This document shows, in pieces, positions 22,825 through 34,692 of a DNA stretch of 64,000 bases (position 1 is the first letter of the stretch; every line of letters begins with the position of its first letter). The notes beneath the pieces were generated by a model. The model ran no database searches. It saw only the letters and a program-made list of their open reading frames with translations, and was not told the origin of the DNA. Source of the stretch: Tenebrio molitor (taxonomy: Eukaryota; Arthropoda; Insecta; Coleoptera; Tenebrionidae). Made by a program: the position numbers and the translations under genes. The DNA lies in the NCBI RefSeq assembly GCF_963966145.1, contig NC_091054.1:12276001-12340000 (forward strand), written 5' to 3'.

Positions 22825-24230
22825 TATACAGAGTGATCAACAAGAATCGAAATCAGAGCAAGCGTTGCAAATTATCGGTCAGGTCGTAGCAAAATCATAT
22901 GCACATAAGCGGTCAAAACATGGGCGTAGACAATTTATGGTCTCAAACGCTACTTAATAAAAATGATACTTTATGAATTTTAGACGTTGGAATTATAATT
23001 GTGCATTTTATTATTATTATAACATAAGGGAAACAATTTATAAGATTAACAAGAGCAACATTTGTAAGAGTAAGTAAATTATCATCTTTATTGCCAAACG
23101 CGACGCTACTGGTACGGAGATGCTTCGTTGAAATGTCACATTTCAAAATTCAAGGTTGTTGTTGTTGACAATTTAAGTGATTTAACCTAGAAAACAAATC
23201 TTCGATTTCGGCAAAGTTTACAGACGTTTATTGAAGTTGTAAGCAATAATTATCCCAGAGTAAGTTGTAAAATGGGTTTTACCATTAAAGAGAAGGCATT
23301 TTTATTAGATTATTTTCGAAAGAGGGTGAAACAAGAAAGTGAAGACTGGCCTTACTTTGTACCCCCTTACACTGAAGAATTTCAAGCCAAATGTCTGAAC
23401 CTGATGGTATTGGTTATCAACAAGTTTATCAATGTCTTAAAATTATAGTGCCTAATTTTAGCAAATCATAACCCATCATTAAGAAGAAGTCAGGTCAGTC
23501 CTTAGTTCAAATTTTAGAAATGGTGCAAAATGTACAACAAATTATCAAGGAACATCCCTCAACTTCCATAAGGCGTTTAAGACAACAAGTTAAATTGTGT
23601 TATGGCACTTATCAGAAATTTTTTAAGAAGGATATTAATTTGTTTCTCTTTGTGTGTTGCAAGAAATAAAACCCACACATTACCCTAAACAAATTGACAG
23701 CTTCATAAGGGTTTTTGAAATTATGAGAGGCGAGTTTGATTCTGCCTGGACCACAATGGAGAACATTTTGAGCAGTTTTTGTGAAAACGTATTTTTTGAC
23801 CTTGGAGTAATTTAAATGTTTTAAACACTCCTAGAAAAGATACGAGTAAGTTCTCAATTACCCAAAAATTAGAGAATAATAACTTTTACACTTTTCTTAC
23901 AGAAAACAACAAAACAAAGAATTGTGAAAAATAATTATTTTTAAAATTTTGTAACTCAAGATTGTGCCTTATGAAGGAATTTTGTGTAACTGTGTGTTTT
24001 TTCCTTAATCAATAATAATTAATCATAACTTGCTTTTAAATCTATTATTCATGAATTACAAACAAATTATAAAGGCAATTAATGATAGATTTTTGAGAGG
24101 TAGGCAACCAACAAAACGAGTGTCCACAGCAAGTAAATAAAAGCGGCTGATCCATGATAGAAATACGTTTCGATAAAACAAAAGATGAGGTAGCAGACTT
24201 GATTTGGTTTCTTGTTGATCACTCTGTATA
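22825..24230 (+). mobile_element. Mariner-like element with decayed, deleted transposase
   Basis: Perfect inverted ends ATACAGAGTGATCAACAAGAA at both sides, flanked by TA, enclose 1.4 kb. Inside, about 23270-23820, broken frames read MGFTIKEKAFLLDYFRKR, then IIKEHPSTSIRRLRQQ.KL and KKDINLF, a pattern seen at the N-terminus of insect mariner-like transposases. Stops and frame changes are frequent and the DDE region is absent. A related end (ACAGCGTGATCAACAATGAC) begins again at 24252, so a second copy may have been adjacent. Confidence 0.7.
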
Positions 24231-24401
24231 ATCTGGCCGCAACGATTCCTACTACAGCGTGATCAACAATGACTGAGTCTGTTGGCAATGAAACAACTGA
24301 AAAATATGTATTGCTGTTTTTTTGTCTCGTAATTGGTACTGACGGGATGTTTTAACTTGACAAGACATTTAAAAACAAATAGGTTATATTGGTTATGTTT
24401 A

Positions 24402-24606
24402 TGCTATTCTCCGTCCAGTGAGACATTGGGGCATTTTAAATTGTAGACTTGTAACCCAACACTACAAAATGCACTAGAATACATTATTTAGAGCATAATT
24501 TCAGGGCAAAAAATGTTACTGTTTGAAGGTAAATAAATAAATAATTTACGCTACGCGTAGAATTTAGTGATTATGTCAACCAACCTCTCGCTGGACAAAC
24601 TATATA
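24402..24606. mobile_element. MITE, GTCCAGCGAGAG-end family, copy 1
   Basis: Ends ATTCTCCGTCCAGTGAGACATT and, inverted, TATATAGTTTGTCCAGCGAG. The core (AGAGCATAATTTCAGGGCAAAAA, ATGCACTAGAATACATTA) also occurs, inverted, in the element at 33731-33950. Confidence 0.7.
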
Positions 24607-24969
24607 ACAAAAATGAACCTTCGATGGTAAATTTCAAATCTGTCTGTCAAAGCTGACAACCGGAAATGCGTTTATATTACAGTGGTACCAAAATCATTCA
24701 AATTTTCATTGTTACCAACAGATTCCCTCATTCTTGATTTTAGGTAAATCAGATTAAACGCTATAATTTTCAATTTCTGAAATTTTTATTTTGAGTTTAG
24801 GAACTGTGGCTAAATTTTGTAAAAATATGAATTAAATTGTGTTTTTCTATTAAATAAATTAACTGAAGTTTTAACTTTGTTAATTTATTAATTTGGATCT
24901 AGACATCAGACTCGATTAAAAACACAATAAAAATCCATCTACTGATCCATCCACCTTAATGAACATAAA

Positions 24970-25171
24970 GGGTTGAAGAGTCGATTGTGAATGAACCACT
25001 CGTCTTAAAAACACTGATTTTTCAAACTGCGGATTAAGAACACAAAGAACAGGTGATGAACCGCTCGACTGATTTTTCAATCTGCATATTAAAACCACGG
25101 AAAATGTGAGGTTAGATTTAAACAGCTGATCAAAGTTGTATAATACGTTCACAATCGACTCTTCAACGCCA
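24970..25171. mobile_element. MITE with GTTGAAGAGTCGATTGTGAA ends
   Basis: A perfect 20-bp inverted repeat encloses about 200 bp. Two diverged direct copies of CTGATTTTTCAAACTGC lie inside. Non-coding. Confidence 0.75.
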
Positions 25172-25174
25172 AAT

Positions 25175-26865
25175 TTAAAAAAACACCCGTTATTTTCCTT
25201 ATGAGTACATTAAAATAATTCTTATTTGTATCCAAAAACATGTGTCGGAAAATTTTAGTACTTCATTTTTATTTTTATTTAGTACTTAATCACCAGTTAA
25301 ATTCTTACGAACCGCCACTGGTACACAGTAATTTTAAAATTCTCACAAAAACTGGCTAAATTAAAAGTCCTGTCGATCGACCTTCAATATTTCAATTAGG
25401 ACGGAATGAAAAGAATTATGAAATCATATCCTATTTAGGTGTTGCGTCTTTAGTTTAAAAAATTAGTCAACCTTTCTTGGAATTGCAAGAATACTATTCA
25501 ACTGACTTCATTCCCATTCACCCAACTTGCACATCTTGATTGCGAAATACCGAATCAGCTGAAGCTAAAAACCAAAATCTATCTCCTCTCCAAATTTTAT
25601 TTTTGATTTTTGGTTTATATTTTGGTACGTTGTAGTTGAACAAACTTGATTTTCCCCGAACACAACTCTCATCACTTCCTAAACCATTTCTATTTTTAGC
25701 CGGTAAATATGAAAATAAATGTGTTATTTTCAAAGTGCAAATCCTTGATTTTGTCCTTGCGTGTCCAGCAAAGACCATTTTAAATTAATATTAGTGCCGA
25801 AAATACACTACCGAAATTTCACGATCAACAAACAAATTGTCTTAAAATTAGAATGGAACATAGAAACAAAAGTACAAAGAACAGCGTCACAGTTTTGAAA
25901 ACGTTTCTCTTCCAAAATTAACTCCGATTAAGCGGTCGAAATAGATTTCGCTTCACCCCAAAGAACCGCAACTTTTCGTGCAAAAAAAAGACAACGGTTT
26001 TGTGTCAGGGCTAAATATAATTTATCCGTGTTTAAAGATTGCGCAACAGATTATCATCGCATTTCCATAACATGAATTCGTGTGTTTCTTCGCTTTTGGG
26101 AAAATTTGTGTGGAAAACGCGAAGCATACCTACCACCTGATTACCAAAACAATCCGCTCCTCGACATATCTGTACGATTGTGTCATAGTTAATTATTATT
26201 TATTCCAAGGTTGAGTCAAACGTTACTTTTCGTGTTAAAGTTCCTTGAGAGTGCGACCCTAGTGATGATGTCATTCCTGATTCGCAGGAAAATATCATGA
26301 ATTCTGTCCGATCGAAGTGGGCTGCAGTGATTCTAGCGGCCCAAAAGTAATTGGCTTTATTTTTAAACGAGCTATTTGAGAATAGGGTCGACGAACGATA
26401 TTTTTTAATTGTTTATTATGTAAGTGCGGTGTTTGATCGACCTAGAAAGCGAGTCGGAGATTTTTCGAGTCTGGTGGGAACCTGCACACAAAATAATAAA
26501 ACAGACGGATCTGCGTCGCGCTAATAGGACTAGGACTTAATTAGTAATTAGGTAGGAGTGATAAGAGTGCGGTTTGTGGCGTGATAAAATCGAACATTTC
26601 AGGAGTTGAACGCAGTTAGCCCACGCCGAATAAATTTTCCGATAAACAACAATTCCAGATTCTAAAATTACAACGAGCCTCGATTCTTGTTGGTGCGCTT
26701 CAAAATTTTTCCTTGTCTCGACAATGAATAATTTGTACGAAATTGATTTTCTCCGACTTTGACCCGAGCCTTGGTCAACACGAAACGACGTAATAGATGC
26801 AATCGATAAGTCGTCTGGCACCGTTGTAATAAATTATTAATCGTTTTGAACACTTTTTGGGGCAC
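25175..26865. other. No gene recognised
   Basis: AT-rich sequence without a supported ORF, RNA or repeat. Probably part of the long first intron of the minus-strand helical-repeat gene. Confidence 0.4.
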
Positions 26866-26869
26866 TTAC

Positions 26870-26888
26870 CGGTGAACGATGACCACAT
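26870..26888 (-). CDS. Candidate first coding exon (19 nt) of the helical-repeat gene
   Basis: Minus strand ATGTGGTCATCGTTCACCG is followed by GTAAGT, a strong donor, and preceded by CTGCCAAC, which puts A at -3 of the ATG. It encodes MWSSFT plus one base. Joined to the acceptor at 20165-20166 (TTTTTTTAAACC...TTAG) it reads in frame into VTNPVAMVFPLVS. The phase agreement has a one-in-three chance of being accidental, and the intron would be about 6.7 kb. The joined protein would be about 902 residues. Confidence 0.4.
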
Positions 26889-27822
26889 GTTGGCAGGTGC
26901 AAGTGTTGACTCACTAGTCACTGTGCTTCGATGGATGCAGAGTTTTGCGTTGTCTGTGGAAGGAAGTGCACCGATGACTAAACTCGTTGGGCGTTGAGCA
27001 GTAAACTCCTGGCACCTATGTAGGTCCTCTCTGCGGTTGCCGGTCTTCTCCTGCACTGTCTCCTTGACATTGCGCGTTATGTTCCCCGATAATAACGGAA
27101 ATTCATTAACTGGCACAAATAATTGTTGATTCAATATCGAAAAATATTTAGGTGTTGGGCAATGGTGACCGATCTGGCATCCATTTCTCGTGTTTTGCTT
27201 TCAGCGAGGACGTTTCTAATTACATTCAGAAATGAGATCATACATTTGAAATTTGGTGTAGGTTTTTGCAATGCGGTCATTCGTAATATGAACGTTACTG
27301 CTGTTACTGCAAACAAAAAAATCTCGCAACCGAGTGTGATTTTGTTTTGGCTTAATTTTCATACAAATTTATCACATAAATAAAGATCTGCACATAACAC
27401 ATGTTTACTTCTTAACTATCAATGGCTGAATTGTTACTGAAAAAGAATTACTTGAATCAAAGAGACGAATAGTTCATTTGGAAGAAGAAAATTATAAAGG
27501 AAAAATTGCTTCACTGTTTTTATTTTTTTGAAGTGAAAACTTCTTTAGGCGCACTACATACATTTTATTCCCGGGCAGTGAATTAGTTTCATGGGACACG
27601 GTAAAATCGTAACGCAGCACAAGCGAAAATCGTTCGCAGATCAGCGCAAATCGTCCGCAGAACGACACGGTAAGCTAAAAGCATGGGAGTCGAGATTTTT
27701 TGCGGAGCGAACGAAAAACAATCAACTGTGCGTCACTTGTCAGTTTTCAATTTTCAGTGATAATTGTGTTGTGACCTGACTGACCTCAGTGCAGAGCTGC
27801 AGGAGTAACTGTATATAATATA
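26889..27822 (-). other. 5' flank of the candidate first exon
   Basis: Less AT-rich than nearby intron. A long open frame upstream of 26888 has no ATG and reads into the candidate exon, so it could be 5' UTR or a missed coding part. No core promoter element could be fixed. Confidence 0.35.
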
Positions 27823-27997
27823 TACAGGATATTTCACGAGTGATAATAAGCCTGACGTAATTTAAAATGCAACCCACACTATATTTCCGAAAAAAGCTGG
27901 CTACTGTCATTAAAATGTCCGGCTTTTTTTGAAAATGTATTGTGGATTGAATTTATTATTCCGTCAGGCGCATTATCACTCGTGAAATACCCTGTAT
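27823..27997. mobile_element. MITE, TTCACGAGTGATAAT-end family, complete short copy
   Basis: ACAGGATATTTCACGAGTGA at the left and ACAGGGTATTTCACGAGTGA (reverse-complemented right end). Subterminal AATGCAACCCACA and its partner follow inside; 175 bp, near-palindromic, non-coding. Confidence 0.8.
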
Positions 27998-28300
27998 AGT
28001 TTTATATAATATAAACGATAGACACGACAAATATTGTAAGTTTACAGATGAATGTAGGATAGGATTTAATACGTAATTATGAATTTATGGCTTCAACAAT
28101 TCATTTATTGGAAAAATTTGTGTAGTAAAATGTGAAGAGGAAAATGGACAAATTATCATAATACTTACAGGGTATTGCTATGAAAACTTGTGTTGTGTTC
28201 AATATCATCAAGAAAATAAAACTTAAACATCCAAACCTAACCTCACAAATTTAGCCAGAGTGTACCGCTGATGTTTATTTAAAAACAGCATTGGATTTAA

Positions 28301-30230
28301 TAGCTATTAAGACAACAAGGGTTTTATAGACGATTTAAAAATCGAGATCGTAGTTTAAATCAGAGCGACCGCAGGGAGCGAGGATTTAATAGATCGAGAT
28401 TTTTAAACTATAAAACAGGCGTTGTCTTCAAGATTTTTTCTAACACTAACATCTTATCAGAAACTTTAATAAATTCCGAAATTATTCGAGGCGCGTCACA
28501 ATACACAAAATGCGGAGGTTGCCGTGGGTACTATGGTAATAATATCAACAAATTTGGAAAAAAACAATTTTCATCGTTGAAATGTGCCAAAACGTTCCAG
28601 AAGAAATAAGAAAAAAGGGGCAATTTGTTACCAATGAAGTCTAAAAGTGCATACGAAAAGGTGTACGAGTATGTTTCGTTTCAAGGCCGGAACAATAAAA
28701 AAAAGCATCACGGAGGTAACGGAAGATGTCATTTTGGCTTTTCTTGATATGGGGTAAGCGTGTAGAACTTCATTAAAAGTTAATTCACACTACGGCAACA
28801 ATAATTTGAAGAAAATGTAAAGATTGCCATTTTCGATGGCCGGGCACTTGCATTGGATGAAACAGCAGAAGTTAAAGAAGAAGATGTTATGAACGAGAGC
28901 ACGAAGCTAATATGGCAATTCCAATTCAATAATTGTACTTTTCACTTTTGTGATAATTATACTGTAAAAATGATGAATAAAATGTTACTTGAATGATGTG
29001 TGTGAGCGTATTTTATGACTCTATAAGATACGTTGCTATTGACGACGTGTCTTATAGAGACAAGCGTATTTTATGGGAAACATAAGGTGTGAGCTCAAAT
29101 GCACCATAGAAACAGTATAAGATATTAGTGTTAGAAAATAGTTATTTTTATATTAAGTGCGTGAAGAGAGTGTTTTTTGTGCATGAAAAGGTCTTTTACG
29201 CCGAGACGAAGGTCGAGGCATATAAGCCTTTGAATGCACAAAAACATCTTCACGCACGAAATATAAACAATATTTTTTCTATAATTGATCCAAAAATTGA
29301 AATTAAAAATTCAAATTTTTGAAGGAACTCTGAAGTTTCAATGCAGTGACCATGTTGCTAGGTAACTAATAAAAAACAGTGCGTGAAATGAAAAACAGAA
29401 ATAGTCGTATGCGTGAAATTGCATTTCACACACTGTTTTGTATGGTTTCTATGGTTTCGATCTTACTAACAATGCAAAAAGAAAGACACGTAAGAAAATG
29501 ACCCACTTCATGCACAGATAACTATGCGTGAATTTCAATTTTTTGAATCAATTATATAAAAATATTATTTTTCTAACACTAATATCTTATACTAACATTT
29601 TATTCCTCATTTTTACAGTAATTATCACAAAAGTGAAAAGTACAATTATTGAATTGGAACTGCCACATTAGCTTCGTGCTCTTGTTCCTAACATCTTCTT
29701 CTTTATCTTCTGTTGTTTCATCCAATGCAAGTGGCCGGCCATCGAAAACTGGCAATCTTTACATTTTCTTCAAATGATTCTTGCCGTAATGTGAATTAAC
29801 TTTTAATGAAGTTCTACACACCTACCTCATATCAAGAAAAGCCAAAATGACATCTTCCGTTACCTCCGGATGCTTTTTTCATTGTTCCGGCCTTGAAACG
29901 AAACATACACCTTTTCGTATGCACTTTTAGACTTCTGGAACGTTTTGGCACATTTCAACGATGAAAATTTTTTCCAAATTTGTTGATATTATTACCATAG
30001 TACCCACGGCAATCTGCGCATTTTGTGTATTGTGACGCGCCTCAAATAATTTCTGAATTTATTAAAATTTCTAATAAGATGTTAGTGTTAGAAAAAATCT
30101 TGAAGACAACGCGTGTTTTATAGTTTAAAAATCTCGATCTATTAAATCCTCGCACCCTGCGGTCGCTCTGATTTAAACTACGATCTCGATTTTTAAATCG
30201 TCTATAAAACACTTGTTGTCTTAATAGCTA
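28301..30230. mobile_element. 1.93-kb palindromic element with ~640-bp inverted arms
   Basis: Left arm 28301-28985 and right arm 29593-30230 are inverted copies with few mismatches; both outer ends read TAGCTATTAAGACAACAAG. The ~600-bp centre contains a second nested inverted repeat (TATAAGATATTAGTGTTAGAAAA at 29117 and 29590). Arms carry short shared coding-like fragments (SKSAYEKVY, ITEVTEDVILAFLDM) resembling the N-terminus of tyrosine-recombinase-type proteins, too broken to assign. It is a foldback-type element or an inverted duplication. Confidence 0.75.
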
Positions 30231-30234
30231 TAAT

Positions 30235-31415
30235 TATTTATGCCTTGCTCCTTATTCCTCCAAGTACTATCATCCATAATAATATACCTAATTTACTTAT
30301 ACATATGTAGAATACCTACATAATTACTTTTAAAATCAGTAACGAGCATCATAGAAGTTTTCACTTCTGTCGTGCGGTCTTAAGCACACGCTATTTTTTT
30401 TTGTTTAATTTCTTTAATTCTGAAATGTATTAAATTACACGACTCTTATCTTACCATAAAATATCTTCTGTAAGTAATTATTCTTAGTGTCAGTACAAGC
30501 TGATTTTTTTAAGAATAAGACATTCACATTTTAGAGACTATAAAAAATTATTAACTGATCTATTGCTGTACTCTAATACTTGCAAATGTATAAACACATA
30601 GAGATTTTCCACACGATTCTTATATTCTTTCAATTTATCCTAGTTAGATCAAATGTTCCATTCATTGGGAAACTAGTTAACAATGGATTTTTCCAAGTGA
30701 ATATGTATTGTAATCAATATTATACCTTTCAATGTCAAAATATAAACATCACAGAGTTCTCCGTGTTAATTTTAAGACGTGACAACTATTGGCAAATTTT
30801 TCTTGTTTATGTAAGTTATTATTAATTTTAAAATTCGATCTGCAAACTGCTTGTGTCAATACAATCAACAGTAAAATTTAGAAGAGAAACGTATCTTTAG
30901 GCAGTTCGTAATACTTGAGTGTTCGCACGAAAAGTTCAAGCGGTTCATCTCTGGTGTTTTTAGCGTTAAAAAGGGGGACCTAATTTAACATTATTGTCGC
31001 GTCATTGCTTCGCCCCAGTCACCTCCACTTCAAAATTTTAAATGACATGTCTGTCTAAAAGAGTGACAAGTTATAATGGAAAGTTTTTGACTTGGATATT
31101 TTTATCAATTAGGAAAATCAAGTTGAGTTGGAGTAATAAAAACAAATTAATACCTAAAGTACTCAAAATCTTAATGAATAATAGCTGTTGGCAACAGTTG
31201 CCTAAAATGGCAAATTCCAAGGCGATCTACATTTACCAGGCCATGACACTGACCAAAGACAGTGTGCTATGGAATGGCCTACCACAGTCTGACAACATTG
31301 TTTCACCAACATTTAGTGAAAAAAATCGAAATCCACTAAACTTGTCATTGTATTTACATTTGTCAAATATGAGTGATCTAATTTTACGACAGTTCAAAAA
31401 TGCGTAATCGCATTG
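30235..31415. other. AT-rich spacer with no supported gene
   Basis: Nothing firm. ATGGAATGGCCTACCA at about 31270 recurs at about 33492 and encodes WNGLP, a pattern common near the C-terminus of LINE proteins, so both may be tiny LINE remnants. Confidence 0.35.
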
Positions 31416-31421
31416 TAACAT

Positions 31422-32850
31422 ATACAGGGTCTCTATAAATGATTGTCTGGTCAAGCCAGCCTTGGAAAAAAATTTTACTGTTCCGCTTTTTTGAAACCGA
31501 TGCCAAATTCTAGTTCGTTTTCACGGTCACTTCTGACATTAATGACGTTTTGTTCGCGCTTGTCAGTCGAGTTTTCGTTCCATATATTCGTTTTGTCGCA
31601 GTTAATCACAGTTAATAAACACCAAAAATCTGTGTTTTTCAATAAAAATTGCAAGTACGTCCGCTTTTAGAGGTAAACAGACTGGCAAAATTTTTGAGGT
31701 TATGTTTTAATGTTTTATGTTTTAGCTTTATTTTCTTTACAATGGTTTATTCTGTTGAATAGAACACGTTCATGGTTGTTTTTTACTTTCGAAGTGGAAG
31801 GTTTATTAATGGGGAATTATCTGTTTGTAAAAATGAATTCCAGCAAAATATCCGGACAACATTCAAGATGATTGTTAATTCACATTTGGCGAATTGTGAA
31901 CAGATTTTCAACAATCGGAACAATTAACAAGGGTAAATCATCAGGACGACCACCAGTGTTTGAAGTAGTCGAGGATTTGAAAGAAATGGTGGAAAAGACT
32001 CCACAGATATCCGTAGCCCATTTATCTCAACGATCTGGTGTACCACGAAGCACTTGTCACAAAATCATTAAAAATAGGCAACAACTGCATGCTTATAAAA
32101 TAATGTACAAAAACTCCAACCTGCAGATTATCAAAGTTGTGTTTAATATTGTAATCGGTTTCAAAATTACCTCAATTTCAGAATTTGGAGTGCTGAGAAT
32201 CTGCACCAACAATTTGTAGAGACTCCTTTACATGTTTTAAAAATTGGCGTGTGGAACTGCATTTAGCAGAAGAATTGTCAAGTGTTTAGAAGTTAATGGG
32301 GGACATTTTCAATCTACTTTATAAAAAAAATCCAATTTTTTTATCGTTATTTAGTGTTATAAATTATGTTGTTGAATAAATTTGATTATATTGAGACTTA
32401 TTTGTCATGAAAAACACTGTTATTTATATTGGAAGAAAAAATGGGAGTATATACCGTATTCGACAATTCAGTCTAGGTCGTATTTATCACTAGCATAAAA
32501 CAAGAAATGTGAAAGCAGACAAAAAGGCAGTATTGTATAGTGGCATACAAGGACAAGGTGTTCTCAATATTTATTATTTATCTGTTTGGATTTGTTCTCA
32601 TACCAATTCCTGTACACTGTGTGGCGGTACGATGGGGGCAATAATTGTTCCCCTGTTGGTGTTGATATTAAATAATAAATACATTAATGTTAGCAGGAGC
32701 AAAACACAGTTGAAACTTGTCTCTGCTTAAAAGCCACCAACTTAACCTGAAAATATGACATTCATTATTTACCGAACAAAGCGGCACATTCAAAATTTGA
32801 CAAGTTTCCATGGCTGGCTGGACCCGACAATCATTTATAGAGACCCTGTA
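31422..32850 (+). mobile_element. Mariner-like element, deleted, with HTH remnant
   Basis: About 38-bp inverted ends beginning ACAGGGTCTCTATAAATGAT with few mismatches; 1.43 kb. At 31865-32095 a frame reads GTINKGKSSGRPPVF, then ISVAHLSQRSGVPRSTCHKI, a helix-turn-helix of mariner-type transposases. A C-terminal remnant (IVKCLEVNGGHF) lies at 32270-32310. The DDE region between is missing. Confidence 0.75.
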
Positions 32851-32945
32851 GTTTAAAACCACCTTAGGGACAGAAAAATAACAGTGCTCATTACTGATAA
32901 AATTTCAGATGCTCTGCTGTGTTCCGGACTATTGAAACTGTTTGG

Positions 32946-33408
32946 TTATAAACTAACGCGAGGTGGGCATTTCCAACTTAAACATAACAATTTGTTCTCC
33001 CCATTGCCTAAATCCCATCCCATTTCTTGTAACTTGCTTCCCAGTCTCATTTCAATATTCGTTTTTAAAACCAAAAGATTTTCGCCAGTGATTGTGTCGT
33101 CATTACTAATTTTGATTATTTCTTCCCAAAGTGTAATTTCTTCGTAATTAGAAGCTATTGGAACCGCGTTTGGCACAAGTCGCTTCATTTTGTCCCCATT
33201 GATAAATAACTGTTCCGCTAAAATCTTTAGCACAAGCATGGTTACTTTTGCGAATTCTTCACTATTCGATTTTTAAAATCTCTTTCCAAATTGGCTTCGT
33301 TTCCTCATTTGATGGAAACTTAAATAAAAGTATTTAGCTACTTACGTAATTTGAAGAAAAAGACGCATAATTTGAGTTGCAATTTGATACGCAACACTTA
33401 AATGACAT
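32946..33408 (-). pseudogene. THAP-domain gene remnant (minus strand)
   Basis: On the minus strand, exon 33346-33408 reads MSFKCCVSNCNSNY, the first Cys pair of a C2CH THAP zinc finger, and ends at a GTAAGT donor. A second exon near 33310 reads FPSNEETKPIWKEILK, matching the conserved FP...W segment. Then ACAKDF stands where CxxHF is expected (His replaced by Asp), followed by MKRLVPNAVPIAS, the AVP motif that closes THAP domains. Two frame changes and a stop separate these blocks. The C-terminal 30-kDa-type domain, if any, is absent. It may be a host THAP gene or a THAP-containing transposon. Confidence 0.55.
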
Positions 33409-33730
33409 TTTTAATTCAGTTTGACGAATTTGACCAAGGACTTGTCAAAATTTATTTTAAATGTCTATTGGTTTCAAAATTTTTGTAACACCGTAGGTCA
33501 TGGAATGGCCTACCAGGGAATGTGGCAACACAGCCAGTGTCCAGGCCTGTAACTTAAGACCGCCTTGCAAATTCGCAATTGACGAAAACCGTGATTTTTT
33601 TTAGAATAAGCCAAATTGTGCAACACAGCTAACCCCATTCAGTGAAATAGAGCGAAATTGCGAAACGAAATGTATTTTGTTTAAATGTTCACTTTGTAAG
33701 TAGAGGGGCTACATTTAAGCTCATGGATTT

Positions 33731-33950
33731 TATATAGTTTGTCCAGCGAGAGATTGGTTGACATAAAAATCACAAAATTCTACGTAGAGAAAGTAGTGCC
33801 TAGCGCACGTAAAATTTGAAATATATCCTTCAATCAGTAACATTTTTGCCCTGAAATTATGCTCTAATTAATGTATTCTAGTGCATATTGTAATGTTGGG
33901 ATACAAGTCTAGAATTTAAAATCTCCCAATCTCTCGCTGGACGAAGTATA
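33731..33950. mobile_element. MITE, GTCCAGCGAGAG-end family, copy 2
   Basis: TATATAGTTTGTCCAGCGAG at the left, TCTCGCTGGACGAAGTATA at the right. Inverted relative to the copy at 24402-24606, with which it shares the core. Non-coding. Confidence 0.75.
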
Positions 33951-33962
33951 GACAAATGTTCA

Positions 33963-34006
33963 CTAAGGTAACTAGATCAACACACTACGTATAGAGGTAC
34001 CGCCAT
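33963..34006. repeat. Left member of a 42-44-bp inverted repeat pair (partner 42633-42674)
   Basis: CTAGATCAACACACTACGTATAGAGGTACCGCCAT occurs here and inverted at 42633-42667, with a further (TA)AGGTA outside both. The pair brackets 8.7 kb holding the BEL element, a THAP remnant and a LINE copy. Confidence 0.7.
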
Positions 34007-34037
34007 CAGTGATTTTTTATTTCTGTCCTTGTCGCAC

Positions 34038-34465
34038 TGTTTCGGTTCAATTGCCTCCTACGAAGTTTGACGGATGTTTCCGCACCCAGGAGTTTGAACC
34101 TATGACACGCCAATTGCGTGTCCGGTAGGGTTTTCTTTTTACGCGTAGGGGTTTCGCACAATGTGGACCGTGATTTCAAAATAAGGATAGATGCTTCAGA
34201 TTAATGCAAAGATGTATTGGTGTTGCTGGTTCTACATTTGCTTATCAACTAACTTAAAACTAACGAAAATGTACAAAAGTGAATTCGCACCCCCTCTCCG
34301 TCATGGGTAGTACGCTGGTGGTCTTTTGCAAGATGTGCACGAGCCAGATGGCGGGACTTTCCCACTATTGTGAAAGAGACCACCAACGTACCGGCACCGG
34401 GGATGATTGTCGACAGGAATATTGGAAGCGGCGTCATAAACTAAATTGGACCGGCCGCTCCAACA
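34038..34465 (-). repeat. 3' LTR of the BEL/Pao element
   Basis: 428 bp; plus strand begins TGTTTCGGTTC and ends CGCTCCAACA. Apparently identical to the other LTR. Confidence 0.95.
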
Positions 34466-34480
34466 TCCCGCCCCTCATTG
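34466..34480 (-). promoter_or_regulatory. Polypurine tract of the BEL/Pao element
   Basis: Minus strand AATGAGGGGCGGGA directly abuts the 3' LTR, the expected place for plus-strand DNA priming. Confidence 0.8.
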
Positions 34481-34692
34481 AAGGCTTCCTTCAATATTAA
34501 ATTTAAACGGTATATACAAATCAATTATGTATGACACATCGGTGTGCACATGTACAATTGAAACTTATGACTAAAGAACAAACGACAAAACAAAAAACAA
34601 AAAAAAAAAAAACGAAATGAATACAAACAAACAAAAATGGGTAAATAGGCACTATCACTAAAAGTTCAAAAAAGTTCGAACGCTCTCACTGG

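Noticed and set aside
26889..27134. Open minus-strand frame in front of the 19-nt exon taken as a longer N-terminus
   Set aside because: It has no ATG; the frame only opens at non-ATG codons, so it is better read as 5' UTR.
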